Assembly (NCBI GenBank): GCA_963281255.1
Contig: OY725505.1
Coordinates: 620,001 to 684,000 of the forward strand
Reading direction: 5' to 3'
Source: Aphrocallistes beatrix
Lineage: Eukaryota > Porifera > Hexactinellida > Sceptrulophora > Aphrocallistidae
Length of the DNA stretch: 64,000 bases
Below, one piece after another: positions 11,501 to 22,511 of this stretch. The notes under the pieces are model-generated. The model had not been told where the DNA came from. It was given only the letters and a program-made list of their open reading frames with translations, and made no database searches. Every line of letters begins with the position of its first letter. Position 1 is the stretch's first letter. A program made the translations under genes and the position numbers.

Positions 11501-12084
11501 ACGACTGTCAATTCCATCACTGCGTCAAACTCTCCAAGTTCGAATCAGACCGTAGCATCAGCTTCATCCCACCAGACGGAGAGTACGAACTGATGAAATA
11601 CAGAACAACCAAGGACATCACTCTTCCTTTCCGTGTCATCCCTCTCGTGCGGGAAACAGTCAAGAACCATATGGAGATACGCGTCATTGTAAAGGCAATG
11701 TTTAAAGCAACGCTACAAGCACAGAGCATTGAGGTGCGTATTCCGATACCACCGAACACTTCTGATGTGAAATTAACCGCGAATAAAGGAAAGCCAAAGC
11801 ACAAGAAAGGGGAAGGTTCAATCCTTTGGAAACTGAAGAAGATGGCTGGGGGGAGAGAAGCACAGCTAAGCGCGGACATAGAACTGCTTGCTACCGCCGA
11901 TAAAAAACTGAAACAAGGCATAAAACCGCCGATTTCAATGAACTTTGAAGTTCCCTTCGCTTGCTCAGGCTTGAAAGTTCGCTATCTCAAAGTATTCGAG
12001 CCTAAACTGAACTATTCTGATCACGACGTGGTAAAATGGGTTAGGTACATTTCAAAATCTGGACATTATGAAACGCGATCTTAA
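8566..12084 (+). CDS. AP2M1: AP-2 complex subunit mu (three exons)
   Basis: The exons are 8566-9004, 10283-10555 and 11489-12084, all joined by GT..AG introns at phase 1. The spliced protein is 435 residues, exactly the human length. This is the medium chain of the clathrin adaptor AP-2, which binds YxxPhi cargo signals and PIP2 at the plasma membrane. Residues 1-141 form the longin-like N domain ([43 protein letters not shown]). Residues about 170-435 are the mu-homology domain ([80 protein letters not shown]). The linker is shortened around DAPKKTQTG. The start is the only ATG fitting the family N-terminus. Introns carry MITEs at 9065-9192 and 10582-10779. No lesion is seen. Confidence 0.96.
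9065..9192. mobile_element. MITE in AP2M1 intron 1
   Basis: Inverted ends CCAGTCAACTCGTACCAA and (reverse complement) CCAGCAAACTCGTACCAAGT. A related copy lies at 28881-29078, sharing TTTTGGATGAGA and AGCACAGCGAAAAG internally. No target duplication could be fixed. Confidence 0.55.
9635..9928 (-). CDS. Unassigned antisense ORF in AP2M1 intron 1
   Basis: On the minus strand about 98 codons stay open with protein-like composition ([53 protein letters not shown]). There is no ATG at the start, so it would have to be an exon or a relic of a transposed coding sequence. I do not recognise it. It could be chance. Confidence 0.15.
   Translation of the reverse strand: MDNGDKQSDFDRRLNLVESLNRSWKMIESYSYTSHPKCLLSSVLEPIPIPWTEISHFRTGSKKKFFLEPWQRITASVAVFLENLFPGKSGNGCLLQS
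10582..10779. mobile_element. MITE at the start of AP2M1 intron 2
   Basis: Inverted ends CGTAAACTGGGGCGACTT (left) and AAGTCGCCCCAGTTTACG (right) are perfect. The element starts about 26 bp after the exon 2 donor. The interior is also self-complementary (ATATACTCGAATT / AAGTTTGAGTATAT). Confidence 0.75.
11083..11300 (-). repeat. R3 dispersed repeat in AP2M1 intron 2
   Basis: Reverse complement of the block at 42690-42830: GGAGCCATAGCCAAAAGACT, AAAAATCAGCTTTC and the GTATATATATATG run all recur. The open frame through it is repeat-derived. Confidence 0.5.
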
Positions 12085-12453
12085 GTATAATATGCATTTT
12101 TAGCTTATTAGGAGTGCCACATAACTTCACCACACAAACTCTGTACTATTACTATTGTGTATGTGATTGGAATTTAGTATGTTGTGATTAGGATGTGTTG
12201 TGATGATCTAGCATCTGTTTTACACTGCTTTACTATTACAATTTGTAATATGGATGTGATATATACATATTTAACATTAAACTTAAATTTTTGTCTTTTA
12301 ATAAGTTTCGTATCCTTTTTCACCCAAGTCTGGATCTTTTTATGAAAATATTTTGATTATTTATTTCTGTTTTTTTTTATTAATTAGAAATTATTGTTAT
12401 ACTATGGGTCTGTGTGACAGAAAAACACTAGGAAAGAGAGGGGCAATGATAAA
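12085..12453. other. AP2M1 3' flank
   Basis: AT-rich sequence directly after the stop codon, presumably 3' UTR. No canonical AATAAA could be tied to a cleavage site, and no other gene is seen. Confidence 0.4.
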
Positions 12454-12817
12454 CAGTGGAGTCTCTGAATAACGGACACATTCAGGGGGGGGGCCCGAGG
12501 GCTTTACCCCAACACCTTTTTGGGCTCCCCTTTTTGAGAATTCTAGATCCGCTAGTGACATTGGGGACATGGTTTTTGTCCGTTGTAGAGAGATGTCTGC
12601 TTCTCAGAGAGTGCTTCACTATTGCATGCGTACAACAGTAGGTATTGGATGTAGTGGTAGTGCCGGGATATATCACTAAATTCAATATATCATCACAATA
12701 TCTAATATCACAATATCACTATACTGTATATAGTAAATGCATTCCGTTCCTCGAGGTTTGTCTGAAGTAGAGGGGTTCTCCGCTTTTCGGAGTGTCTGTT
12801 TTTGGGATACTCCACTG
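12454..12817. mobile_element. Pogo-like MITE
   Basis: Ends CAGTGGAGTCTCTGAATAAC and (reverse complement) CAGTGGAGTATCCCAAAAAC. The same class of ends (CTCCGCTT../..AAGCGGAGT) recurs at 35847-36023 and 39034-39208. The right side abuts TA. The internal G-run at 12485-12493 gives a spurious frame. Confidence 0.5.
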
Positions 12818-12901
12818 TATACTTAACAAATTTGAAAAAAATATTTTTTAAATATTTGACACATCACATGCAATCGTGTCCTCTTTATATTCTTTAGGCG
12901 T

Positions 12902-13024
12902 TTTAATTAAATGGGCATGCCTAATTTTCGGGACGGGACGGCATCCCGTCCCGGAAATTAGGTATCTAGATTTTCCGGGACAGTCCCGTCCCGTCCCGGA
13001 AATTAGGCATGCCCAATTAAATAC
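12902..13024. repeat. Foldback of GGGACGGGAC repeats
   Basis: The outer arms ATTAAATGGGCATGCCTAAT and (reverse complement) TTTAATTGGGCATGCCTAAT are inverted copies. Inside are repeated CGGGACGGGAC / GTCCCGTCCCG stretches. It looks like a MITE or foldback. Antiparallel frames here are mirror artefacts. Confidence 0.6.
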
Positions 13025-14318
13025 AGATATGAAATTGACCCAAATCATTAATCACCACTGATCCATCTAATACCCTTTTTCAGGAATTTTGACACTGAAT
13101 TTAGATAACTATTTTTACTCGATTATCCTTAGTTCATGTATGTATATTGAAACTGGTGTATCATATTGTAATAAAAGAATTTCTAAATAGAATCACGGAT
13201 GCTCCATAACAATGGATAAGAAATGTTACTGACAAATATATAATCTGATATCCAACCAATTCCTTGGAGTCCATTCTATTTATAGTATTGACCTCCCATA
13301 TTTTTATGGCTTCCCCGCCCAAAATGACTTAACCGGAAGTTAGTGAACAAATTCAGTGTCCATTAGAGTCTTAAATCCGTCGTGAATATGTTTTGAAAAC
13401 GAATTTAAGTACTACTCTGTTATATTTTTAAAATAAATTTGTCAGTAATACATTTATATATGGATAGAAGTTTTTTCAATGACGTGAGTTAGCCTAATTA
13501 TACTCGCTCATCATGGTTTAAAAACATTCAAGGCCACAATTACTGTAGTGTATTGAATGCTATGGCTGATTCAAATGTTCGAGAGAAGCCTGAAGTAGAC
13601 AAAAGACAAAAACTTATTGTGTTTCTGTTTCCTCCTCAATTAAAACTATCAGATCCTAGTTCAAATATATTTATGCGCACAACACTATGAATACGATTGT
13701 TCGGTCGTAATTAGTTCTAATGTAGTCATTTTATTTGCAATTACTGTAACATCTTGAGTAGATTTAATTTACTCTGACATATTTTCGGTTCTAGCTCTCA
13801 ATACCCAAGTGAACACACACGTTCCTTAAACGAAGCTCAATATACTTGGATATTTAGCTATAACCGAGAATTCTTTGCTGTAGACGGTAGACCAGATTAA
13901 AATATCTCTAAATACATACATATATACCCAGGGTCGTAGGCTGTGTAGCCACCGAAAGTGGCACGGTTGGCATAAAATTCGACAAAAAAAGTGGTCCGGT
14001 TATCAAAGTACTGGTGGCTATGATCTTGCTCTGTATCGAAGGTTCTGATGTGTTGATAGATCTAGCATTCTATCATGTGGTAAATGTTTACAATATCTGC
14101 ATTATTAACTAATTATTCCACAGTGCCATAAATACTGTAAAAACTAGTTTCAACATCGTCCACAAATATTTGATAGAATACGAGCATAATTCAATTATAT
14201 ATATAATTGTAAGAAGTATGTATTCGTCAAACAATTATTTTTCTATCTCAGCTTGGTCAACTTCATTCTAAAAAGAGTTTCTGTTTCATATATTTTTAGC
14301 CATTTTTTTCGCTTTCAA
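13025..14318. other. Upstream region of CBFB
   Basis: No gene is supported with confidence. From 13492 to about 13688 a plus-strand frame stays open after a possible acceptor (GTGAGTTAG), with SWFKNIQGHNYCSVLNAM and a C-terminal LIVFLFPPQLKLSDPSS. It is too short and isolated to call. The CBFB promoter or 5' UTR must lie near the end. Confidence 0.35.
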
Positions 14319-17300
14319 ATGCCACGAGTAATCCCAAATCAGAAAGAACGTTTCGATAAAGATGAACTGTTCAAGAAACTGACTCAAGAGAGTGAAGTGA
14401 AATATTCCGCTATGCGAGAACTTCAGCATGACGAGAGAAAGAAGAAATTCCTCGAGTTTATTAAAGAAGGACACTCCTCTATATCTTTCCTGAATACAGG
14501 TATGACCTGCTGGTAATATCTTAAATACAGTATTTTGTTTCCTAAATTTTGGGATTCTGCCTGAACCCCGCCTATAAAAAGAATGTAGATCCAACTGCCA
14601 AAACCTAAATGATTGCAAACCAAATCGAATTATCTCTTTTCTATTATAAGAATATCCAACTTTTTGTCGAATACTTTGTTTTGATCAATTTTGTATGTTA
14701 TCCAGTTTCACCTCAGCGTTTTGTCCAGACACATCGCGGAATATCTATAAAATATCACGCATTTTAATTTTTATAGAGATTCTGCGATGTATCTAGACAG
14801 GGACGCAGCATTAGTTCGAATTGCAAAGTATTCGTTAGTTTGAATCGAATTCAGAATTAGCGTAAATTGAAGGATAATATTCCTTTGAATGGATTTTCAA
14901 TGCACTACCATATTTCGAATTAATTTCTAATATAGTACTGTCATTAGTTCGAATATATTTACATTGTAATGTCATTTGGTGGCATTTGGAAAAGATATTT
15001 ATAAGAACTGAGAGAAAAGCAGCATTTTCTTTATAGAAAATTGAGGATGAAAAGGCATTTCTGAACGAAGGGGGTGGTTGAGTGACATTATGGAGAAATA
15101 TTTATAAGAAATGAGGGAAAAGAATATAATAAATTGGAGAATGGAAACTTTTAACAATTGTATTAGATGAAATTCGACGACTGCATGCTTTGAAATAATT
15201 CATACTAAGCATGCGCCTCATGCTGGTAATACATTTCTAAGCACTATTCTGCGTATTTAATTATTTTAGGCAGATGATGTATTTGTTCAACCATCTTCAA
15301 CCGCATCCCTAGTCCATTTTGAGATTTAGATGGCAGGCCTTATATACAGAGGGCTATGCTATGGCCATATATATTAAACTTTCATTAGATTATTTGCAAA
15401 TAAACTATCATTTCACATTTATTTAGTGAAACTTTATGTTAAATCATGTGGAATGTGGTCCCTTGTTCGCAAAGGTTAGAAACCCTTAGTTAATAACCTA
15501 CCATTATACAGGAACCAATCTGTCTCTTCAACTCTGTCCAAACGCATGGTCTGAGAATAAAGAGGAAAGAAGCCCCACACAAGAATTTGTCGATTTTAAT
15601 AAAGAAGAAGGAAAAGTGCATTTGAAGTCTCATCTGATATTCAATGGCGTGTGCGTGGACTGGGTCGGATGGATTGATCTTGAGTCTCTGTCTGGTAAGG
15701 CCAGATTTGTATTCAACTACGAGAGAGCACAAGCAGAGGAGAAGTTGAGGAGAGAAGCGATGGAGCAGGTGATCTGGTTCTAGGTTATTATTATTATTAT
15801 TGTCACGGACACCTATATAAACGGACGTGACACTCTCATATCACTGTAAAACTCTAATAGGCCTAACTCGATCTATCAGGAATTTCTGCATAGTCTTGGT
15901 GTCTAAAAGCAAGGAAATCTTCCAAAAATTATTCAATGCTCTTCAATTTCCAGTTTGAGACCATTCAACGTCATTTTCGGTTATTTTTGTAAATTTGTTA
16001 AATAGGAAGTCATATTTTTGGAATCCATTGGTCATGTTGGCTGACCTCAACTATGAGTGGAATCTGAGTTATGTGGTTTTACACCTGTTTTAAGCACATT
16101 TTAAAGCGTTATTGATGTATAATTTTAAAGCACAATCAAGGTGGGGACGGTTTGATTCGAAAAAATTGATATTTTCTAAAGGAATGTTGCTACATTCCAT
16201 CGTTGCTATGGAAACACATTTTGACCATTTGAGCCTATATCTTGAAAACCGTTTTAGCTATACATTCAAATTTGATTGTATTCGATAGATCAGTGGTCTT
16301 CAAACTTTTTTCCCAGCGTACCCCCTGGCTATTTTTCGAACTTTACGCGTACTCCCAAGTAAGGAGAAATTATGGTTGAATGAGATATAACATACTTAAC
16401 AGACTCGTCTCAAAGAGAGCTCGCGTACCCCCAGGGGTACGCGTACCCCAGTTTGAAGACCACTGCGATAGATAATAGGCTACTTTTTATTAGCTCGGTT
16501 TTCGAGATATGATGCAATATAATTTATGAATCATATTTGATAAATTACACCATATCTCGAAAACCTTAAGATTTAATACAACGAATTATATTAGGAGCTA
16601 ATAGAAAGTAACCTATTATCTATCGAATACAGTCAAATTTGAATGTATAGCTAAAACGGTTTTCAAGATATAGGCTCAAATGGTCAAAATGTGTTTCCAT
16701 AGCAACGATGGAATGTAGCAACATTCCTTTAGAAAATATCAATTTTTTCGAATCAAACCGTCCCCACCTTGATTGTGCTTTAAAATTATACATTAATAAC
16801 GCTTTAAAATGTGCTTAAAACAGGTGTGAAAACCACATAACTCAGATTCCACACATAGTTGAGGTCAGCCAACATGACCAATGGGATTCGGTTAACCGGT
16901 TAACCGCCGTCAATCACAGTTAACGGTTAAGAAAATCTTGGATCGGTTAGCCGATCTGCTTTATTTTCTAAATATTTATACTAATTTCATTGTTTTTCGA
17001 TGAAGATTCATGAATATTACTTCTAAAATTTTGTAAACCAATTTTTCTAACCATATAGTATATTTCGAGACCACTGAAGATTGTAAATTTTTCAATATCA
17101 GGTTAAATATTAGTCGACAAATCCATATTTATACTAATTAATATTGACATCGGTTAACCGCCCTGGAGGAAACCAAAATAACCCCGAATATCGGTTAACC
17201 AACCCCAGCCCTGAACAAATTTAAAAAATAACCGAAAATGACGTTGAATGGTCTCAAACTTGAAATTGAAGAGCATTGAATAATTTTTTGAAAAAATTCC

Positions 17301-18004
17301 TTGCTTTTTAGACACCAAGACTGCAGAAATTCCAAATAGAACAGAAATTATGGTAGATCGAATTAGGCCTATTAGAATTTACCGTGATATGAGAGCGTCA
17401 CGTCCGTTTATATAGGTGTCCGTGTATTGTTTATTAGTGCAGGGAGATGCTTCTTGACACGTTGTACATCCATGCCATAAGACTACATCCCGTATGTAGG
17501 CATTAGTCTCGATTATTTTTCCGATCGTATTTGTTACTTGACACAGTTAATTTTTATCAGAACAAAAATTTCGAAATAGTTCTAATTAAAATTAGCTATC
17601 AGAATACTCTTTAGTGCTGGAAAAAGACTCAAATTGGTAACAGCTAAGAAAAATAGAATATCTTAATGATTATGAGGAGAAAACAATAAAAATTTTCAAA
17701 AATGATTGCGATAAAAAAATTGAGTGAATTATACTCAATTCTCCAGTCCACCATTCCCACCTTCACACCGTTAAAATACATCTTCCTTACACAATCCAAA
17801 CTTTTTGAAATATTTCCATGTTAGGTGAAAAAGCGTCAGATGGAATACGATCGGAGCCACAAGTTCATCAACGAGCACTGCATCCTGCAAGAGCAGCAGT
17901 TAGACGGCAGTCCTCTCTCTCACCCTCAAACCCACCCTCTCTTCCCAGGCAGTGGCCTCATTCCTCCACAGCAACATCACGCCGGAGTGCACCAGCAGAT
18001 GTGA
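14319..18004 (+). CDS. CBFB: Core-binding factor subunit beta (three exons)
   Basis: The exons are 14319-14499 (phase 1 donor), 15512-15768 and 17825-18004, joined by GT..AG introns, giving 205 residues. CBF-beta binds Runx transcription factors and stabilises their DNA binding; it does not touch DNA itself. Family blocks are MPRVIPNQKERFD, FKKLTQESEVKYS, GTNLSLQLCPNAW, GKVHLKSHLIFNGVCVDWVG and WIDLESLSG, covering the whole beta fold (about 1-140). The remaining tail is His/Gln/Pro-rich and ends HHAGVHQQM, unlike the human tail. The start follows the conserved MPRV N-terminus. Intron 2 contains a 1.6-kb foldback insertion absent from the duplicate copy at 32386-33477. Intact. Confidence 0.95.
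14722..14799. repeat. Short inverted repeat in CBFB intron 1
   Basis: TGTCCAGACACATCGCGGAA on the left pairs imperfectly with GATTCTGCGATGTATCTAGA on the right, around an AT-rich middle. Probably a short foldback MITE. Confidence 0.45.
16291..16465. mobile_element. 175-bp hAT MITE nested in the foldback
   Basis: Ends CAGTGGTCTTCAAACTTTTT and GTTTGAAGACCACTG are inverted, with the exact 8-bp duplication CGATAGAT at 16283-16290 and 16466-16473. A degenerate relative lies at 29368-29512. Confidence 0.9.
16889..17213. mobile_element. hAT-like MITE nested in the foldback
   Basis: It interrupts the right arm of the foldback: arm identity stops at about 16889 and resumes at 17214. The right end reads (reverse complement) CAGGGCTGGGGTTGGTTAAC. 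The left end has CGGTTAACCGGTTAACCG but lacks the terminal CAGGGC. Repeated GGTTAACCG palindromes mark both ends. Confidence 0.6.
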
Positions 18005-18489
18005 TGGACTCATACAATGCTATCTGACTCTAATGCATGTGTTCCAATATTGTAATTGATATAATTATGGTTAGCATACAATGCGTCATCTTATTCTCTT
18101 ACAAATCGTAGTACGTAGTTTGACATCTTATAGTACTGTCACATCAAGCTATCTATCCTAATGCTGTATTCGGAATGCATCCTCGAATTAATTAATTCTG
18201 CTCCAGTCTTGACCTCTGTTCATTGATTGAAAGTAATAGTTACTGCCTTAGTGTGCCTTAGTGCATTAGTTTCGTAATTTTTGTCGATCTTCTTCCATTT
18301 ATCATTTTTAATCAATAATTCAAAGGCACTTTATCCCAGAGTCGGATTCATTCTGGTTAATATATTTCCATTTCCAATTGAATTAGCCCTGAATTATTGT
18401 GGTTTGAAACATTTTAAAGTTTGCTTCCGTACTTGTATATAAAATTGAATATAAATAAACTTGAAAAGTTAACAGTAATATATAAATAT

Positions 18490-19737
18490 CTAATAGAAAA
18501 TATGTAGCCTAAAATGAGTATGTGCAGAAGCACATATAATCTTGTTATTTGGAGTAATGATTATCCCATTTGGCTTTATTTTTCTCTCATCGTCGTCCTC
18601 AGTGTTTCCTAGAGTGTGTAGGAGAATTCCTTCTTGCGAGAATACTTTAATGCAAGCATCACTATAATCACTGATAAGGATGTTATTCTGTTTATCGAAA
18701 CAGAAATAATATCCTTGTCTCACTTGTTTGTTACCTTTCTTACCGCATGGAATGAATGAACGAATTTTATCGCCAGCTTTAGAGAACACATGGAGGCAGG
18801 GATTGTCCATATAGCTCAGTACGAATACTTTATCCTCTAATAGCTTTACGTCCTTAAGCCCTGTCATGGTAGAGTGCTGTATGGATTGCTTATATTTCAG
18901 TTTACTGTCCATCACAACAACTCGATTGTTACCTTCATCTGCTACGTACACATCTCCGTTAATGTCTACAGTTAGCTGTTGAGGAAAAGAGAACTCATTC
19001 CTACCAGCTCCTTTCATTCCTACTTTATCTACTAAAGAGAAGTTAGGTAGCTCGAAGTGGAAAATAGTGTGAAGATATTGATCACTAACGAACACTTTCT
19101 TAACACTAATTCCTATTCCTACTGGGCGATTCAGATATTTCTCAGCGAATGTGTTTATGTACTCTCCTTTCTCAGAGAATACGCAAATTCTACCTGAATT
19201 ATTGATATAGCTATAATCTGCAACATAAATAAGTTGTGTGCTAATGTTATATGCTATGCCACAGGACTTATAAAGTTCTCCTGGCACAAAACCTTTCTTA
19301 CAAACCGAGATTCGTGGCTGTTTGAGATTTACATAATCTGGAATCGGAACTACCTCCTTCTCTATCAGTTGTCCTAGTCGGGAGATACTCTCCTCCACCT
19401 CTCGTGTCTCACACTCAAACCACAGTTCCACGTCTCTCACTGTCGTCTCCAGTTCTCGCATTCTCTCCTCTATCTCACCTACCATTCTCTCCCGCATGGA
19501 GTGGAGGACATTCTCATTCATTTCTTCCTGCACCTGAGTCCGAGTGGTAGCTAACTGCTTTCTCGTCCTCAACCGAGCTGTTTCCTCTGTTCGTCTCTGC
19601 TCCTTCTTCTCTCTGTACTCAGTGAGTAGTTCGATCCGTCTACGATTAATACAAACGACTAAATTGTCGCAACACTGATTGATGCGTGACTCTATCTGGT
19701 CTGCTACTGCTAGTTCTTCCGAGTACCTCTCTGCCAT
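18490..19737 (-). CDS. NHL-repeat protein A (coiled coil plus NHL propeller)
   Basis: Single exon, 415 residues, starting MAERYSEEL. Residues about 10-140 are highly charged and helical (LLTEYREKKEQRRTEET, MRERMVGEIEERMRELE) and should form a coiled coil. Residues about 160-415 hold NHL-type beta-propeller repeats: GRICVFSEKGEYINTF, PQQLTVDINGDVYVADEGNN, GYYFCFDKQNNILISDYSDA, NGIIITPNNKIICAS. This is the tail architecture of TRIM-NHL proteins without a RING or B-box, so a protein- or RNA-binding role is plausible but unproven. It faces CBFB tail to tail and equals copy C (36085-37332) in length. The ATG matches the start shared by all copies; an upstream in-frame Met is not conserved. Intact. 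Confidence 0.85.
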   Translation of the reverse strand: MAERYSEELAVADQIESRINQCCDNLVVCINRRRIELLTEYREKKEQRRTEETARLRTRKQLATTRTQVQEEMNENVLHSMRERMVGEIEERMRELETTVRDVELWFECETREVEESISRLGQLIEKEVVPIPDYVNLKQPRISVCKKGFVPGELYKSCGIAYNISTQLIYVADYSYINNSGRICVFSEKGEYINTFAEKYLNRPVGIGISVKKVFVSDQYLHTIFHFELPNFSLVDKVGMKGAGRNEFSFPQQLTVDINGDVYVADEGNNRVVVMDSKLKYKQSIQHSTMTGLKDVKLLEDKVFVLSYMDNPCLHVFSKAGDKIRSFIPCGKKGNKQVRQGYYFCFDKQNNILISDYSDACIKVFSQEGILLHTLGNTEDDDERKIKPNGIIITPNNKIICASAHTHFRLHIFY

Positions 19738-20010
19738 TATTCTTGTTTTGATGAGTGTATGGATAAAATGTGTATTCAAATGCTGCTCGAGAAGTGATTG
19801 TGTATTTATACTAGAGATAGTGCACTGATGTAGAGATTATGTATACCTCGTGATTAGGTTGATGTAAAGTCTTCAGACGATGGAGCACTATGTAAAAGGA
19901 AATGCTTACACAAATCAAGTCATTAAATGAACTCGTGTACTAATGACTCATATTTTCTCTCAGTGGATATTTGGGAATGTATTGCTCTGGAGGTTCAAAT
20001 TTAGCACATG
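19738..20010 (-). promoter_or_regulatory. Conserved upstream block of NHL gene A
   Basis: The roughly 270 bases before the ATG are shared with NHL copies B, C and 62864. Shared pieces include GTGCACTGATGTAGAG, GTAAAGTCTTCAGA and a TGACTCA (AP-1/bZIP-like) site at 19944-19950. Conservation may reflect recent duplication as much as function. Confidence 0.45.
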
Positions 20011-20110
20011 TATTTAATTAATCGATTCTACTGTTAAGGAAAAATATTTTTATTATTCTCTTTTTCCGAACCGTTAAAAATTTGTTTGATTTGAAATAAG
20101 TGTACTTATA

Positions 20111-20851
20111 CAGGATGGCTTCTAAGTTCTTTCCCAAGCTTGATTAGGTATAAAATATCTTATACTCAAATATTAGTTATTATGGTCTTTAGAGATTGTA
20201 ATTCAAATATTCTCAATGATTTTAAAAGATCTTTCAAGTCTAAGACCTAGAACTGCGTTTTGTATGGTGAGTTTTGTGGAGAAAATATGTGTCCTGGCGC
20301 GCAGCGAAATTCGAGAATCAGGGTCACTGCTTCTGTAAAAAAGGTCTCTATAATCGATGTTCCATGACGATTTAGCATCAGATACTTTTCATTCACCATG
20401 AAAATATTTCACAACTCCATTGAATTCATTATCAGAAATGAGATAAAGTTATTATTTCACGTGTTCAAATTAGCTATATTTTGCAAAATCACCCAAAATG
20501 GCATTTTTCACATCACTAAAAATCTGATCCAAATGGTTCTCAATATATACTGATCTAAACATCCTATATTTCTACAAATTTAGAGTGTTCGTGGAAAATG
20601 TGAGAGCTAATTTGTCTTAGAATTTGAAAAGTAGTGGACCCTGATTCTTGAATTCGCTGTGCGCCAAGAAATATTTTTTCCGCAAAACTCATCATACAAA
20701 ACACAGTTCTAGGTCTTAGACTCGAAAGATCTTTTAAAATCATTGAGAATATTTGAATTACAATCTCTAAAGACCATAATAACTAATATTGTTTGAGTAT
20801 AAGATATTTTATACTTAATCAAACTTGGGAAAGAACTTGAAAACCACCCTG
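20111..20851. mobile_element. Foldback element, TA target duplication
   Basis: Ends CAGGATGGCTTCTAAGTTCT and (reverse complement) CAGGGTGGTTTTCAAGTTCT are inverted, with arms of about 300 bases (TTATTAGTTATTATGGTC-type pairing, GACCTAGAACTG / CAGTTCTAGGTC). TA flanks both sides. No coding region is present. Confidence 0.75.
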
Positions 20852-20859
20852 TAATTGCT

Positions 20860-21777
20860 CAGAAAAGTGTTTATGACTATAATGGTGTTAGTAGCTTCAA
20901 AACACCATTGATATTTTAATACAGTATCATTGAGTGTTGAATAATCTATTAGATGCTGTCGGCTATACAAAATAATAGTGCATTTTATGGTACAGGAAGC
21001 GTTGCAAATACAAAACACAACAACAACATTAATTTTATCTATCATGAGGTTTATTTGTAAATTGCCATATCTTGATGGTCACGTAGGTATATATCGTTCA
21101 TGGTGCCCATGTTTAGTTTTAACACATTACCATATAAGGCCTGCTAAATTTTAGTTTTCTATTAACTGATTTAGCAGCAGTTCAGTGTGTATACTACATA
21201 CGTTCTTTGCGCACTTATACTAGAAGTTCTGAAAGGTCGCTTGAGTATTCAAGCTTAATTCGTAGACTCATCATTTGAAACCAATATACCAATGTTCATA
21301 GTTTTACACCTTGCCAGTTCTTCAACCAATTCTTCAATCAATTCAGACAAACAAGCAACGAATTATCATAACGTTCTAAGATCAATTTAGAAAAATAAAA
21401 TCCATTAGTAGATAGTAGAGTGCCTCTTAATCTCGTGTACATACATCTATCTGAGCACGAACTAACTGAGCTCTACTAGCATTGCCTAAGGAAGTTACTG
21501 TATAAGGAGTTTCTTTATTTCTTTTGGATTTATCTAAATTATTATTGGAGAAATATATATATAAATGTATATTATTATTATTATTATTATTATTCTTACT
21601 ACTATCATACTGAATATACTAGATAAATAAATAGAATGATGTTTAGCGCTAAATGACTAAGATATTTAGGATATTATGAAATATACACTCTTAGCAAATA
21701 AAACCATCAATTTACCTGTACAGTACAGAGTTACACAACTTGAATCTATCAATTGACTTTCTAAAAAATATAAAAGG
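20860..21777. repeat. Duplicated flank shared with 24560-25320 and 59640-59822
   Basis: Sequence downstream of the RBR gene fragment. Most of it aligns with 24560-25320 (GTAGACTCATCATTTG, GCAACGAATTA.CATAACGTT, AATAAAATCCATTAGTAGAT). Its last part is present reverse-complemented at 59640-59822. A short ATT microsatellite sits at 21570-21595. No gene. Confidence 0.6.
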
Positions 21778-21986
21778 CTATTCTGAAAGACTCCACATAT
21801 GTTGCAAATTCAGTTTTTCACACATCTTGAAACAAAGGGATAATCCATAACATGGATTGAAGAGATACAGGAAAGTCTTCATAAATATGGATGAAATCAT
21901 CATGTAAGAAGATAGTTGTATTAAGTGAAACATTGTTTGAGTAAACATATTTAATGGCATTGTCACTATATTAATCAGTGGTTTCA
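21778..21986 (-). pseudogene. RBR E3 ligase copy 1, C-terminal fragment
   Basis: On the minus strand it encodes the last part of the RBR protein (KPLINIVTMPLNMFTQTMF, then CYGLSLCFKMCEKLNLQHMW), the hydrophobic C-terminal tail also seen at 25365-26291 and 58976-59635. RING1, IBR and RING2 are absent. At 21984-21986 it is fused through the shared bases TCA to a CBFB exon 3 fragment, so it is a rearrangement product, not a gene. Confidence 0.7.
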
Positions 21987-22062
21987 AACCCACCCTCTCT
22001 TCCCTAGCAGTGGCCTCATTTCTCCACAGCAACATCACGCCGGCATGCACCAGCAGATGTGA
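21984..22062 (+). pseudogene. CBFB exon 3 fragment (third copy)
   Basis: This matches the last 25 codons and stop of CBFB exon 3 (QTHPLF.., ending HHAGMHQQM then TGA), with the CBFB downstream sequence continuing to about 22510. Substitutions remove a Pro-Gly of the tail (TTCCCTAGC). No upstream CBFB exon is attached. Confidence 0.8.
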
Positions 22063-22511
22063 TGGATTAATACAATACTATCTGATACTAATTATGTGTT
22101 CCAATATTATAATTGATATAATTATGGTTAGCAACAATGCGGTCATCCTATTCTCTTACAAATAATTTGACATTTTATAGTACTGTCTCATCAAGGCTAT
22201 CCTAATGATGCATTCGGGACTTCATCCTCGGATTAATTAATTCTGCTCCAGTCCGTTTATCTGTTGAAAGTAATTTTACTGTCCTCAATTGATGCCGTAA
22301 AGCAATAGTGTTTAACTTCATAACTTTCGTCGATCTTCTTCCATTTATCATTTTTATTTGATAATTCAAAACTACCTTAGCCCAGAGTCGGATTCATTCT
22401 GGTTAACATATTTCCATTTCTAATTACATCTACCCTGAATTATTGTAATGCGAAATAATATGATTTAATTTAATTTGATAGTTTCAATTCAAATGCATTT
22501 AAAAGATAACA

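Larger units (their letters stand above)
15804..17424. mobile_element. 1.6-kb foldback DNA element in CBFB intron 2
   Basis: The ends CACGGACACCTATATAAACG and its reverse complement CGTTTATATAGGTGTCCGTG are perfect. The arms stay complementary for hundreds of bases (CATTCAACGTCATTTTCGGT versus ACCGAAAATGACGTTGAATG). The direct duplication TATTGT flanks it at 15798-15803 and 17425-17430. The duplicated CBFB locus has an uninterrupted site near 32728-32760, which confirms the boundaries. It has no coding sequence and contains two later hAT-type insertions. Confidence 0.85.

Noticed and set aside
11517-11921. 134-codon minus-strand frame
   Set aside because: Antisense shadow of AP2M1 exon 3.
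12848-13061. Two overlapping 60-66 codon frames on opposite strands
   Set aside because: Both arise from the GGGACGGGAC foldback and are mirror images of each other.
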